DNA from: Thermoflavifilum sp.
Lineage (GTDB): Bacteria > Bacteroidota > Bacteroidia > Chitinophagales > Chitinophagaceae
DNA length: 10,511 nt
Direction of reading: 5' to 3'
Assembly: GCA_019683625.1 (NCBI GenBank)
Contig: JADGHY010000055.1
Location: 1-10,511, forward strand
In this document: positions 1-6,459 of the stretch, in pieces
How positions within the stretch are numbered: position 1 is the stretch's first letter
How the letters are laid out: the number at the start of each line of letters is the position of its first letter
Notes under the pieces: model-generated
Told to the model about the DNA's origin: nothing
Databases searched by the model: none
What the model saw: only the letters and a program-made list of their open reading frames with translations
Made by a program: the position numbers and the translations under genes

Positions 1-1248
1 GAAGAAAACCTGCAATGGAAGGTTTTCTTCCTCATTGAACCGGGCTCTTAGTTCAATGACCACATATACCTTTTTTCCATTTCGAACGGCGTTAATTAAG
101 GCATTGATGACTTTTGAATGAGAAGCCAGCCGGTAAGCCGTGACATGAATGGCCCGCACGTCCGGGTCAATAGCTGCTTCCCGCAACAAATCAATCAAGG
201 AATTAAAATCATGATAGGGAAAATGCAACAACACATCCCGCTGCATAATTACACGCGTGACGCTGGGTTGCCGGTGCAATAGCGGATGAATGAAGCTCTT
301 TCGCCGGTGCCTTCTTTCCTGAAAAATCAGATCAGGAAACGACATGAAATCCTTAAAGTTGTGAATTCTATCTCCTGGTATCAGATGATCTTTTTTGGTT
401 AGGTTTAAGCGCTTGATCAGATAATCGAGCAATGCAGGATCAATCTGCCTATCATATATAAAACGCACCGGACGACCATGTTTCCGGTTCTTCAATGCCT
501 TTTCAATCTGTTGAATAAAACTGGTGGATACATCATTATCAATATCCAGTTCGGCATCGCGCGTCATCTTAATCACATGTGCCGAAAACTTGTCGTATCC
601 GAAATAAGCAAAAATAGCCGGAAGATTAAACCGGATAATATCTTCCAATAGGATGATGTTTTTCTCATGATTGGCTGCAGGCAGCATCACAAAGCGGGGC
701 AAGCTGCTTGTCGGAATCTCAATTAAGGCATAGCGTTGTGGCAGGCGACCATCTTTGCAGGATAGCACCACGGCCAGATAAATAAATTTATCGCGCAAGG
801 CGGGGAACTGCGGGATGCTTTCAATCATCAAAGGTATGATCTGCGATCGCACCTGCTCTTCAAAATATTGTGTGACAAATTGTTTTTCTTTTCCGTTGAG
901 CTGTTTCTCTGTTTTCAGTTGTACGCCAGCCTGTTTTAGTTCTCTTTTGATTTTTCGCCATATCCGCGAAAACACTTCCTGCTGGCGGATAACAATGCGC
1001 TGAATCTGATCGAGTGTTCCTGCTGCATCTTCCTCTAAATGCACTTTTGCCAGCCTGCCATATTCCACCATGCGCCGAAGTGTGGCCACCCTAACCCGGA
1101 AAAACTCATCTAAATTGTTTGAAAAAATACCCAAAAAACGAATTCTTTCCTGCAAAGGAACAGCAGGATCACTGGCTTCCTGTAAAACCCGCTCATTAAA
1201 GGAAAGCCAGCTGATATCGCGTTTGATAAATTGCTGCAATTCAGGCAT
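1..1248 (-). CDS. ppk1: Polyphosphate kinase 1 (N-terminal 416 residues; 3' end outside window)
   Basis: Polyphosphate kinase makes long-chain polyphosphate reversibly from ATP. The frame is not closed within the window; translating the minus strand from the ATG at 1248 gives 416 codons with no stop before base 1. The family is about 690 residues, so the C-terminal domains are missing only because the window ends. Visible are the N-domain signature ISWLSFNERVLQEA (about residues 11-24), FLGIFSNNLDEFFRVRV (about 38-54), the head-domain stretch MTRDAELD, the HNFKDFMSFPDL motif, and the first catalytic-domain block with AYRLASHSK, whose Arg matches the phosphate-binding Arg375 of E. coli Ppk, followed by VIELRARFNEEEN. 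The autophosphorylated His (E. coli His435) would lie just past the edge. The ATG aligns with the usual family start; an in-frame GTG lies two codons upstream. It is separated from rfaE2 by 129 nt that carry a promoter-like box, so it is probably at least partly independently transcribed. Confidence 0.96.
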   Translation of the reverse strand, partial: MPELQQFIKRDISWLSFNERVLQEASDPAVPLQERIRFLGIFSNNLDEFFRVRVATLRRMVEYGRLAKVHLEEDAAGTLDQIQRIVIRQQEVFSRIWRKIKRELKQAGVQLKTEKQLNGKEKQFVTQYFEEQVRSQIIPLMIESIPQFPALRDKFIYLAVVLSCKDGRLPQRYALIEIPTSSLPRFVMLPAANHEKNIILLEDIIRFNLPAIFAYFGYDKFSAHVIKMTRDAELDIDNDVSTSFIQQIEKALKNRKHGRPVRFIYDRQIDPALLDYLIKRLNLTKKDHLIPGDRIHNFKDFMSFPDLIFQERRHRRKSFIHPLLHRQPSVTRVIMQRDVLLHFPYHDFNSLIDLLREAAIDPDVRAIHVTAYRLASHSKVINALINAVRNGKKVYVVIELRARFNEEENLPLQVFF

Positions 1249-1286
1249 GCGCACTAACCATCTTCTTAATTGAGCTCTATGATTTT

Positions 1287-1294
1287 CAAAAATA
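1287..1294 (-). promoter_or_regulatory. Bacteroidota -7 box (TATTTTTG) upstream of ppk1
   Basis: On the minus strand the bases read TATTTTTG, an exact match to the TAnnTTTG element recognised by the primary sigma factor of Bacteroidota. It sits about 38 nt before the ppk1 ATG, which implies a leader of roughly 30-35 nt. A TTTTG at 1312-1308 is only 13 nt away, too close for a standard -33 element, so the upstream element is not convincing. Confidence 0.5.
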
Positions 1295-1299
1295 AGGTT

Positions 1300-1317
1300 T
1301 GCTGTTGCAAAACAGCA
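1300..1317. other. Perfect 7-bp inverted repeat between rfaE2 and ppk1
   Basis: The plus strand reads TGCTGTT, GCAA, AACAGCA, a perfect 7-bp stem with a 4-base loop. It lies 60 nt downstream of the rfaE2 stop and directly upstream of the ppk1 -7 box. On the minus strand it is followed at 1299-1287 by AACCTTATTTTTG, so it could act as a weak intrinsic terminator for the panD operon or as an operator or attenuator for ppk1. The sequence does not decide between these. Confidence 0.35.
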
Positions 1318-1377
1318 TCATTCAGAAAAAATTTAACATGCGGGGAAAAGGATGGTGACCTGTGTGCACGAAGCGTT

Positions 1378-1878
1378 TCAACGACTGGATCGGATATGTT
1401 GCAGAAGCCTGGTGGTGCTATATCCGGCCTCAAGAGGAATGGTTTTCACTTCTCCACCATAAGCCTGGACAATATCAGCTCCAACAATGTCTTGAACGGC
1501 ATAATCTTCACCCTTTACCAATACATCGGGCTGAATGATTTGAATGAGTGCGTACGGCGTTTCTTCTTCAAAAATACTTACGGCATCCACGAACCATAAG
1601 CTGGCCAACAGCAATGCCCTGTCCTGCTGCTGCACCAGCGGCCTTTCCGGGCCTTTTATTTTTCTTACCGAAGCATCACTGTTTAATCCTACAACCAACA
1701 CGTCACCAAAATCGGCAGCTTGGGCCAGGAGACTGATATGCCCGCGATGCAACAAATCAAAGCAACCATTGGTAAATACAATCTTTTTCCCTAACAGCCG
1801 CCAGCGGCGTACTTGGCGACTTAACGATGTGCGATCAACGATGCGGGATTCAATGAGGTTAAACTTTGGCTGAGTCAT
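1378..1878 (-). CDS. rfaE2: D-glycero-beta-D-manno-heptose 1-phosphate adenylyltransferase (stand-alone RfaE domain II)
   Basis: This cytidylyltransferase-like nucleotidyltransferase transfers AMP from ATP to heptose 1-phosphate, giving ADP-heptose for the LPS inner core; it acts in the cytoplasm. The 166 residues fit the single-domain form; in E. coli the same domain is fused to a kinase in HldE. Visible are the nucleotide-binding GCFDLLHRGH with the HxGH motif at residues 44-47, VGLNSDASVRKIKG at 63-76 followed by RP and DR, VKGEDY at 121-126, and the C-terminal GYSTT at 152-156. The partner kinase (RfaE1) is not in the window. The gene starts 20 nt inside the end of the upstream membrane-protein gene, so the two are very probably translationally coupled and co-transcribed from panD. 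Other cytidylyltransferase-fold enzymes share HxGH, but the KG...RP...DR and GYSTT blocks point to RfaE2. Confidence 0.93.
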   Translation of the reverse strand: MTQPKFNLIESRIVDRTSLSRQVRRWRLLGKKIVFTNGCFDLLHRGHISLLAQAADFGDVLVVGLNSDASVRKIKGPERPLVQQQDRALLLASLWFVDAVSIFEEETPYALIQIIQPDVLVKGEDYAVQDIVGADIVQAYGGEVKTIPLEAGYSTTRLLQHIRSSR

Positions 1879-2872
1879 GTCTGGTGGGATTTATAATGGG
1901 TAATATCAAAAGCACGATGAATCCGATCACAAGATACAAGCCCATCTGGGCAATCCATAACAGCCAGCTCATGGCCACACTGATTTTCACTGGTACACTA
2001 AACAAGGTCAGGATTTTTTCCACAATCAGCTGGTAGGGACCAATGCCTCCCTGGGTAGGCATAAGCATGCCCACACTGCCAAAGGTGAGCACGGCAAGCG
2101 CCGCCTTGGCTCCCAATTGCTGGGTTTCTACCAAACCATAGAAACCTATCTTCACCATCAGCAAATATACCGCCCACATCAGCAAGGTATAGACAAAGAA
2201 CCAGATATTTCCCCGCATGTGCAATACCGTACGAAATCCCCTGCCAATGCGAATAACAGCAATACGTATTTTTCTATACACCCGGAGATGGCTGAAATAC
2301 CGGATCATGACCCATACACCCGCCGCAAGCAGTATCACTGCTGCCACCAACACCCACAAGTGATAAGGCTTACCCGCTGCAGTTCCTTGCCTTCTCAGAA
2401 ATTGATGAAAGAAAAAATCACCAACAATATCGAGCTGAATGATGACGGAGAATAACAGCAGCACCACCAGCGTAAGCACATCCACTGCCCGCTCAGCAAT
2501 CATGGTGCCGATGAGTTTATCAACCGGAATTTTCTCATACCGGGCTAACACCCCACAACGTGAAATCTCACCCGCACGAGGAATGGCCAGGTTGGTGAGA
2601 TAACCAATCATCACCGCCGCAAATACATTAAATAACCGCGGATGATAGTGCAAGGGCCTGATCAGCAGCCTCCAGCGGGCTGCCCGCAACACATTGCTGA
2701 TCACCAGCAAAACAGAAATAGGCACGATCAACCAATAATTTGCCGAAGCGATATACGACAGGATTTCGGCCCGCTGCCTGGCATCAAAATCTTTGATGGA
2801 AAGCCAGACAAAAAATAACCCTATGGCCAGAAAGAAAACGAACTTAAATATGGTCTGCAACGGGCGCGGCAT
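1859..2872 (-). CDS. Integral membrane protein of the LPG_synthase_TM / YbhN (UPF0104, flippase-like) family
   Basis: This is a 337-residue inner-membrane protein with about eight hydrophobic segments, roughly at 8-26, 44-64, 84-98, 128-150, 172-192, 222-242, 256-276 and 296-326. Family-typical conserved spots are visible: RAARWRLL (63-70), the NLAIPRAGEISR block (94-105) with TMIAERAVDV (123-132), and a late loop GMLMPTQGGIGPY (268-280). The family includes the transmembrane part of lysylphosphatidylglycerol synthase (MprF), but the soluble aminoacyl-transfer domain is absent here, so lipid lysylation should not be assumed. A role in moving or modifying an envelope lipid is only an inference. 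It begins 4 nt after the panD stop and overlaps rfaE2 by 20 nt, so it lies in the middle of an operon, and pairing with a heptose-activating enzyme fits an envelope role. The start ATG at 2872 is the natural one given the panD spacing. Confidence 0.88.
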   Translation of the reverse strand: MPRPLQTIFKFVFFLAIGLFFVWLSIKDFDARQRAEILSYIASANYWLIVPISVLLVISNVLRAARWRLLIRPLHYHPRLFNVFAAVMIGYLTNLAIPRAGEISRCGVLARYEKIPVDKLIGTMIAERAVDVLTLVVLLLFSVIIQLDIVGDFFFHQFLRRQGTAAGKPYHLWVLVAAVILLAAGVWVMIRYFSHLRVYRKIRIAVIRIGRGFRTVLHMRGNIWFFVYTLLMWAVYLLMVKIGFYGLVETQQLGAKAALAVLTFGSVGMLMPTQGGIGPYQLIVEKILTLFSVPVKISVAMSWLLWIAQMGLYLVIGFIVLLILPIINPTRHDSAKV

Positions 2873-2876
2873 GGGA

Positions 2877-3221
2877 TTACAATCGATTACCCGAACGCGG
2901 AATCACGATGATGGGTTGATGATGGCGGGCTTGTTCTTCTTCCATCCAGGCATAGGCCAGAATAATCACCAGATCACCCACCACGGCTTTTCGGGCGGCA
3001 GGGCCATTCAGGCAAATGACTCCCGAGTCTCGCGCCCCTTTAATCACATAGGTTTCGAGCCGTTCTCCGTTGTTGATGTTCACCACCTGCACCTTCTGAT
3101 GTTCCAGAATCCCGGCTGCTTCCATGAGTGCTTCATCAATGGTGATGCTTCCGGCATAATGCAAATTGGCTTCTGTAACCTCTGCCCGATGAATCTTAGA
3201 TTTCAACACTTCTATCCACAT
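2877..3221 (-). CDS. panD: Aspartate 1-decarboxylase (pyruvoyl-dependent proenzyme)
   Basis: PanD decarboxylates L-aspartate to beta-alanine, the amine half of pantothenate, in the cytoplasm. The 114-residue proenzyme has the self-cleavage site Gly24-Ser25 in YAGSITID (22-29); cleavage turns Ser25 into the pyruvoyl cofactor. Lys9 and Tyr58, matching the catalytic residues of E. coli PanD, are present, as is Arg54. The NGERLETYVIKG (51-62) and ICLNGPAARK (69-78) blocks are typical of the family. The N-terminus MWIEVLKSKIH aligns with known starts. It is the first gene of the panD, flippase-like, rfaE2 run. Its usual partner panC lies about 1.3 kb away on the same strand, with a plus-strand gene between them. 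A perfect -7 box sits only 7 nt before the ATG, so the transcript has almost no leader. Confidence 0.97.
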   Translation of the reverse strand: MWIEVLKSKIHRAEVTEANLHYAGSITIDEALMEAAGILEHQKVQVVNINNGERLETYVIKGARDSGVICLNGPAARKAVVGDLVIILAYAWMEEEQARHHQPIIVIPRSGNRL

Positions 3222-3228
3222 AGCCTTG

Positions 3229-3236
3229 CAAATGTA
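3229..3236 (-). promoter_or_regulatory. Bacteroidota -7 box (TACATTTG) for the panD operon
   Basis: The minus strand reads TACATTTG, an exact TAnnTTTG match, with its last G 8 nt before the A of the panD ATG. Transcription would therefore begin within a few bases of the start codon, giving a leaderless or nearly leaderless mRNA. No clear TTG -33 element is present at the expected distance. Confidence 0.55.
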
Positions 3237-3298
3237 AAGAAATTCATCCTCAGGTAAGGAAAGAGATCCCTTTTCAGGAACACCGCAGGCGCTAAGGA

Positions 3299-3330
3299 TT
3301 GGCTTTCCCCTCAGAAATAATGTATTTTTG
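3299..3330 (+). promoter_or_regulatory. Bacteroidota promoter (TTG, 21 nt, TATTTTTG) for the ferritin-VIT gene
   Basis: TTG at 3299-3301 and TATTTTTG at 3323-3330 are separated by 21 nt, matching the -33/-7 arrangement of Bacteroidota promoters. Transcription should start around 3334-3337, leaving a leader of roughly 15-18 nt before the ATG at 3352. Because the in-frame TTG at 3328 lies inside the -7 box, it cannot be the start codon of this transcript. Confidence 0.65.
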
Positions 3331-3351
3331 AATCAACTACCCGTTAAAAAT

Positions 3352-4464
3352 ATGGCTGAAAAATCTGTTCGCCGCACCTGGCTTAAATACCTGCAAGATG
3401 AGGTGGATGCCGCCTTTCTGTATCAAAAACTGGCAGAGGCTACACCTGCCTCTCGCAAGAAAGAAAGTTACCAGATGCTTCACGATATCGAACAAAAGCA
3501 TCAGGAAGCCTGGCTGAAGTTGCTGCACAGCCATGGCCTGGAGGTAAAAAAAGTGAAGCCTTCGCTGAAAGCCCGCCTGATGGCTGGGATCAGCAGATGG
3601 GTGGGGGCGGAATGGCTCAGTTATCTGATGTTAAAGGAAGAAGGCAACGAGGTAAAAACTTATTTGCAATTGTATCGCCAGGCCAACGATGCCCCTACCC
3701 GTTCTATTGCCATTCAGCTGGCCCGGGATTCTGCCGGACATGCAGGTGAACTCAACAAGCTTTTAGGCGAAGACACAGAGCCCTGGCATGGCACTGCTGG
3801 TACGGGTGGCATGCTCCGGAATGTAGTGTATGGATTCAATGATGGCCTCACGGCCAATTTTGGTCTGGTAGCCGGCGTCATCGGAGCCCAGGCTTCCGCA
3901 CATTTCATCTTAATTTCAGGCCTGGCTGGCTTGATTGCCGATGCCCTTTCCATGGGCTCTTCTGGATTTCTGGCCGCACAGAGCGAACGAGAAGTGTATG
4001 CTCATGAAATAGCCATGGAAGCAGAAGAAATTCAGCTCATGCCCGAATTGGAAAAAGAAGAACTGGTAGCCATTTACCAGGCAAAAGGCATGGATGAGGC
4101 TGCAGCCAGGGAATTGGCCGAGGAAGTGATGAAACATCCTCAAAGAGCTTTGGAAGAACAGGCACGCGAAGAACTGGGCATCGGCGAACAGCGGATAACC
4201 CCCTTGAGAGAAGGCTGGGTTACCGGCCTGTCGACCGCCGTGGGCGCATTCATCCCCGTGTTCCCATTTTTGTTCTGGCAGGGTAGGCTTGCCATCTGGC
4301 TGTCTATCATCTTATCCATGCTTAGCCATTTTGCAGTAGGCGCCGCACGGAGCTTTTTCACAGGGCGCAATCTATGGCGCAGCGGTATGGAAATGTTCAT
4401 CGTGGGGATGGGTGTGGCAGGCATTGGCTATATGCTGGGCGATTTGATTATTCGGGTATTTTGA
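3352..4464 (+). CDS. Ferritin-like / VIT1-CCC1 family membrane protein (probable Fe/Mn transporter)
   Basis: VIT1/CCC1 proteins move Fe(II) or Mn(II) across membranes, probably by proton exchange; the bacterial forms with an N-terminal ferritin-like domain resemble Er-VIT/MbfA-type iron exporters. From the ATG at 3352 the protein has 370 residues. Residues 7-140 form a four-helix domain with Glu17 (DEVDAAFLY) and Glu47/His50 (DIEQKH), then EEGNE at 96-100 and DSAGH at 126-130. Residues 155-210 hold two membrane helices including VVYGFNDGLTANFG with the family Asp at about 164. Residues 210-285 form the acidic helical metal-binding insert, rich in EXXE (SEREVYAHEIAMEAEE). Three more hydrophobic segments follow at about 295-370. 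In the second half of the ferritin site the usual ExxH reads SAGH, so the di-iron site looks incomplete. I chose ATG 3352 over an upstream in-frame TTG at 3328 because that TTG is inside the -7 box. It is divergent from panD and convergent with panC. Confidence 0.9.
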   Translation: MAEKSVRRTWLKYLQDEVDAAFLYQKLAEATPASRKKESYQMLHDIEQKHQEAWLKLLHSHGLEVKKVKPSLKARLMAGISRWVGAEWLSYLMLKEEGNEVKTYLQLYRQANDAPTRSIAIQLARDSAGHAGELNKLLGEDTEPWHGTAGTGGMLRNVVYGFNDGLTANFGLVAGVIGAQASAHFILISGLAGLIADALSMGSSGFLAAQSEREVYAHEIAMEAEEIQLMPELEKEELVAIYQAKGMDEAAARELAEEVMKHPQRALEEQAREELGIGEQRITPLREGWVTGLSTAVGAFIPVFPFLFWQGRLAIWLSIILSMLSHFAVGAARSFFTGRNLWRSGMEMFIVGMGVAGIGYMLGDLIIRVF

Positions 4465-4483
4465 GGGGATTGATAAGCGTTTT

Positions 4484-5329
4484 TCAAGGATTGATTACCA
4501 TATTGTCGATTAACCTGACGCCTGAAAGAGTTGCTGCAATCAGCGCCCGCATCTGGGTATCCTCGGGAGCATGGAGGATCTGTAAATCGGCAGAGCGGGC
4601 AATGACCACATAGTCTATCACGAAGCCGGCCGCCTGCAATTGTTCAGATACAACAGCCTGTAAGCGTTCAAAGGGCATATTCCTCCATTGGCTGCTGATA
4701 TACATCAGGCTCTCATAAATCAACGTAGCCTTGCGGCGATCTGTATCGGACAGGCGTCGGTTGCGGCTGCTCATGGCCAGCCCATCTGTTTCGCGTACCG
4801 TAGGATGCATGTAAAACCTTGGCGATAAGCCCATAAGTTGCAACAGCCTTTGGATGATGAGGCATTGCTGATAATCTTTTTCCCCCATCACCAACACATC
4901 GGGCTGCACCAGCTCCAGCAACCGACGCATGACCCGAGCTACACCCTGAAAATGACCTGGCCGATATGCGCCTTCCAGCACTGTTTCCAACGTTCCTAAG
5001 GCATAGGTTTCCAAATGCGCAGTGCCCTGCGGATAAATTTCCTGTACTTCCGGAATAAACACCAGATCGGCCTGATGGGCATCCAGCAACTGAAGATCGG
5101 CTTCGATGGTTCTGGGATAAAGCGCATAATCCTGTGGATCATTAAACTGAACGGGATTCACAAATATGCTTACCACGGTGCATGAAGCCTGCCGGCGAGT
5201 GGCATCTACCAATGCCAAATGTCCATCGTGCAGGGCACCCATGGTGGGCACAAAACCAATGCTTTGCTGTTGCGCCCGATATTTCTGCAGCTCAGCCTGC
5301 AAGGCTTCACGCGTATATACCACATTCAT
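4484..5329 (-). CDS. panC: Pantothenate synthetase (pantoate--beta-alanine ligase)
   Basis: PanC condenses pantoate with beta-alanine using ATP through a pantoyl-adenylate intermediate, the last step of pantothenate synthesis, in the cytoplasm. The 281 residues match the usual length. Visible are PTMGALHDGH (28-37) with the HxGH-type nucleotide-binding motif, SIFVNPVQF (54-62), EGAYRPGHFQGV (119-130) for the pantoate pocket, GEKDYQQ (149-155), and AMSSRN (185-190), the KMSKS-like loop. It uses the beta-alanine made by PanD, yet panD is across an intervening opposite-strand gene. It ends 19 nt from the convergent ferritin-VIT gene with no hairpin between them. It is divergent from the GT5-like gene (107 nt between starts). 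I see no exact TAnnTTTG box on its strand in that gap. Confidence 0.97.
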   Translation of the reverse strand: MNVVYTREALQAELQKYRAQQQSIGFVPTMGALHDGHLALVDATRRQASCTVVSIFVNPVQFNDPQDYALYPRTIEADLQLLDAHQADLVFIPEVQEIYPQGTAHLETYALGTLETVLEGAYRPGHFQGVARVMRRLLELVQPDVLVMGEKDYQQCLIIQRLLQLMGLSPRFYMHPTVRETDGLAMSSRNRRLSDTDRRKATLIYESLMYISSQWRNMPFERLQAVVSEQLQAAGFVIDYVVIARSADLQILHAPEDTQMRALIAATLSGVRLIDNMVINP

Positions 5330-5378
5330 GCTGGAAGCGAATTTAGCCCATCAAATCAGGCAATCTAAATATTTTTCT

Positions 5379-5386
5379 TAACTTTG
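5379..5386 (+). promoter_or_regulatory. Bacteroidota -7 box (TAACTTTG) upstream of the GT5-like gene
   Basis: TAACTTTG is an exact TAnnTTTG match placed 51 nt before the ATG at 5437, implying a leader of about 45 nt. No TTG is found at the expected -33 distance, so only the -7 part is supported. The box lies within the 107 nt gap shared with divergent panC. Confidence 0.5.
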
Positions 5387-5436
5387 CACAACCGTTCTTT
5401 TTCAATTGCCATCCTTAAACCTCATGTTTTAAGCCC

Positions 5437-6264
5437 ATGTTTGCCAAAAAACGTATTCTTTTCATTGCTGAGGAAATGTCTCCCTACCTGGAGCTCAGCG
5501 AATATGCCCAAATCGTCCATCAATTAGCTGTCAAAGCCAATGAATCGGGTATGGAAGTGCGTGTAATCATGCCACGATTTGGGGTCATTAATGAAAGAAG
5601 ACATCGGCTACATGAAGTAGTGCGCCTCTCAGGCATCAACATCATCATCGATAATGATGACTATCCTTTGATTATCAAAGTGGCCTCTCTGCCCAATGCC
5701 CGCCTGCAGGTGTATTTCTTAGATAATGAAGATTTCTTCAAACGGAAGTTTGTATTTCATGATGAACAAGGTAATTTCTTTGAAGACAATGCCCTGCGAG
5801 CCGTGTTTTTCTGCAAAGGAGCACTCGAGACCGTCAAAAAATTCGGATGGCCTCCGGATATCATTCATCTGAATGGCTGGATGTCGTCTTTGATCCCGTT
5901 ATATCTCAAAACAGCTTACAAGAAAGAGCCGGTTTTTTCGCCCACCAAGGTTATCTATTCTGTTACCAATGATGTGTTTGAAGGAAGCCTGCATGCTTCA
6001 TTTGCGAAAAAGGCAGCTATCAGCTCGCAAATCAAATCCAAGGATCTGGCATTGTATAAAGAAGGTACTCATCTGGCCTTGAACCGGGGTGCCATGGCTT
6101 ATGCCGATGCACTTGCCATTGGCGCTGCCAAGCTGCCCAAGCCCTTGATGGAAGAATTGAAAAAACATCAGGACAAGCCCATTTTACCTTATTGCAGTGA
6201 TGAAGAACAACTGAAACAATACCTGCAGCTCTACGAAGAACTGACCGTAGAAAGCGTAAAATAA
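5437..6264 (+). CDS. Stand-alone GT5 N-domain protein (glycogen/starch synthase-like, probably not an active synthase)
   Basis: The 275 residues align with only the N-terminal Rossmann half of GT5 glycogen synthases, which are about 475 residues. The opening KKRILFIAEEMSPYLELSEYAQ (4-25) corresponds to the GlgA start, but the ADP-glucose-binding KTGGL is replaced by ELSEY at 19-23. The stretch PRFGVINERRHRLHEVVRL (46-64) is typical of this Bacteroidota subfamily. DIIHLNGWMSSLIPLYLK (141-158) replaces the GlgA HAHDWHAGL block, and YSVTNDVFEG (174-183) replaces THN..YQG. With the C-terminal nucleotide-sugar domain missing and these residues changed, sugar transfer is unlikely, so databases that call such proteins glycogen synthase probably over-annotate. 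From memory, such genes often sit beside panC in Bacteroidota, as here in divergent orientation. No signal peptide is visible, so it is probably cytoplasmic. No other glycogen gene is in the window. Confidence 0.85.
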   Translation: MFAKKRILFIAEEMSPYLELSEYAQIVHQLAVKANESGMEVRVIMPRFGVINERRHRLHEVVRLSGINIIIDNDDYPLIIKVASLPNARLQVYFLDNEDFFKRKFVFHDEQGNFFEDNALRAVFFCKGALETVKKFGWPPDIIHLNGWMSSLIPLYLKTAYKKEPVFSPTKVIYSVTNDVFEGSLHASFAKKAAISSQIKSKDLALYKEGTHLALNRGAMAYADALAIGAAKLPKPLMEELKKHQDKPILPYCSDEEQLKQYLQLYEELTVESVK

Positions 6265-6417
6265 ACCAGCATCTCCACGCATGTTGTCCCATTTGCCCGG
6301 CAGCATTGTCGGCTAAATCAGATGTTTATTTTGCATTATCCTTCCATTGGCCGGATTTCCCGGAAGATTTTGGTGCTTTTATGCATTTTGCTTATCACCA
6401 AGCAATAGCTAAATCTG

Positions 6418-6425
6418 TATATTTG
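6418..6425 (+). promoter_or_regulatory. Bacteroidota -7 box (TATATTTG) for metK
   Basis: TATATTTG is an exact TAnnTTTG match 34 nt before the metK ATG at 6460, giving a leader of about 30 nt. The nearest upstream TTTTG (6386-6390) is 27 nt away, longer than usual. The leader is too short to hold a SAM riboswitch. The rest of the 6265-6459 gap shows no ORF, tRNA or terminator-like hairpin that I can support. Confidence 0.55.
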
Positions 6426-6459
6426 CTGCGCTTGATTTTTGACGTTAACATTCCCATGT

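Noticed and set aside
1270..1599. 109-codon plus-strand open frame
   Set aside because: It is largely antisense to rfaE2, has low-complexity composition and resembles no family; rfaE2 on the other strand has clear motifs.
2793..3257. 154-codon plus-strand open frame
   Set aside because: It is antisense to panD and the start of the flippase-like gene; both real genes show conserved motifs and this frame shows none.
3328..3351. TTG start giving eight more residues on the ferritin-VIT protein
   Set aside because: The TTG is the end of a perfect -7 box with a TTG element 21 nt upstream, so it would not be in the transcript.
4465..4483. Terminator between the convergent ferritin-VIT gene and panC
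   Set aside because: The 19 nt gap has no inverted repeat or usable T-tract; the transcripts may overlap.
6439..6459. TTG start giving seven more residues on MetK
   Set aside because: The family begins at MPYLFTSESVSEGHPDK, and the promoter box lies only 14 nt before the TTG.
6265..6459. Possible SAM riboswitch or terminator in the gap before metK
   Set aside because: The region before the -7 box has only a weak GCC/GGC pairing near 6296-6315 with no T-tract, and the leader after the box is about 30 nt, too short for a known SAM riboswitch.
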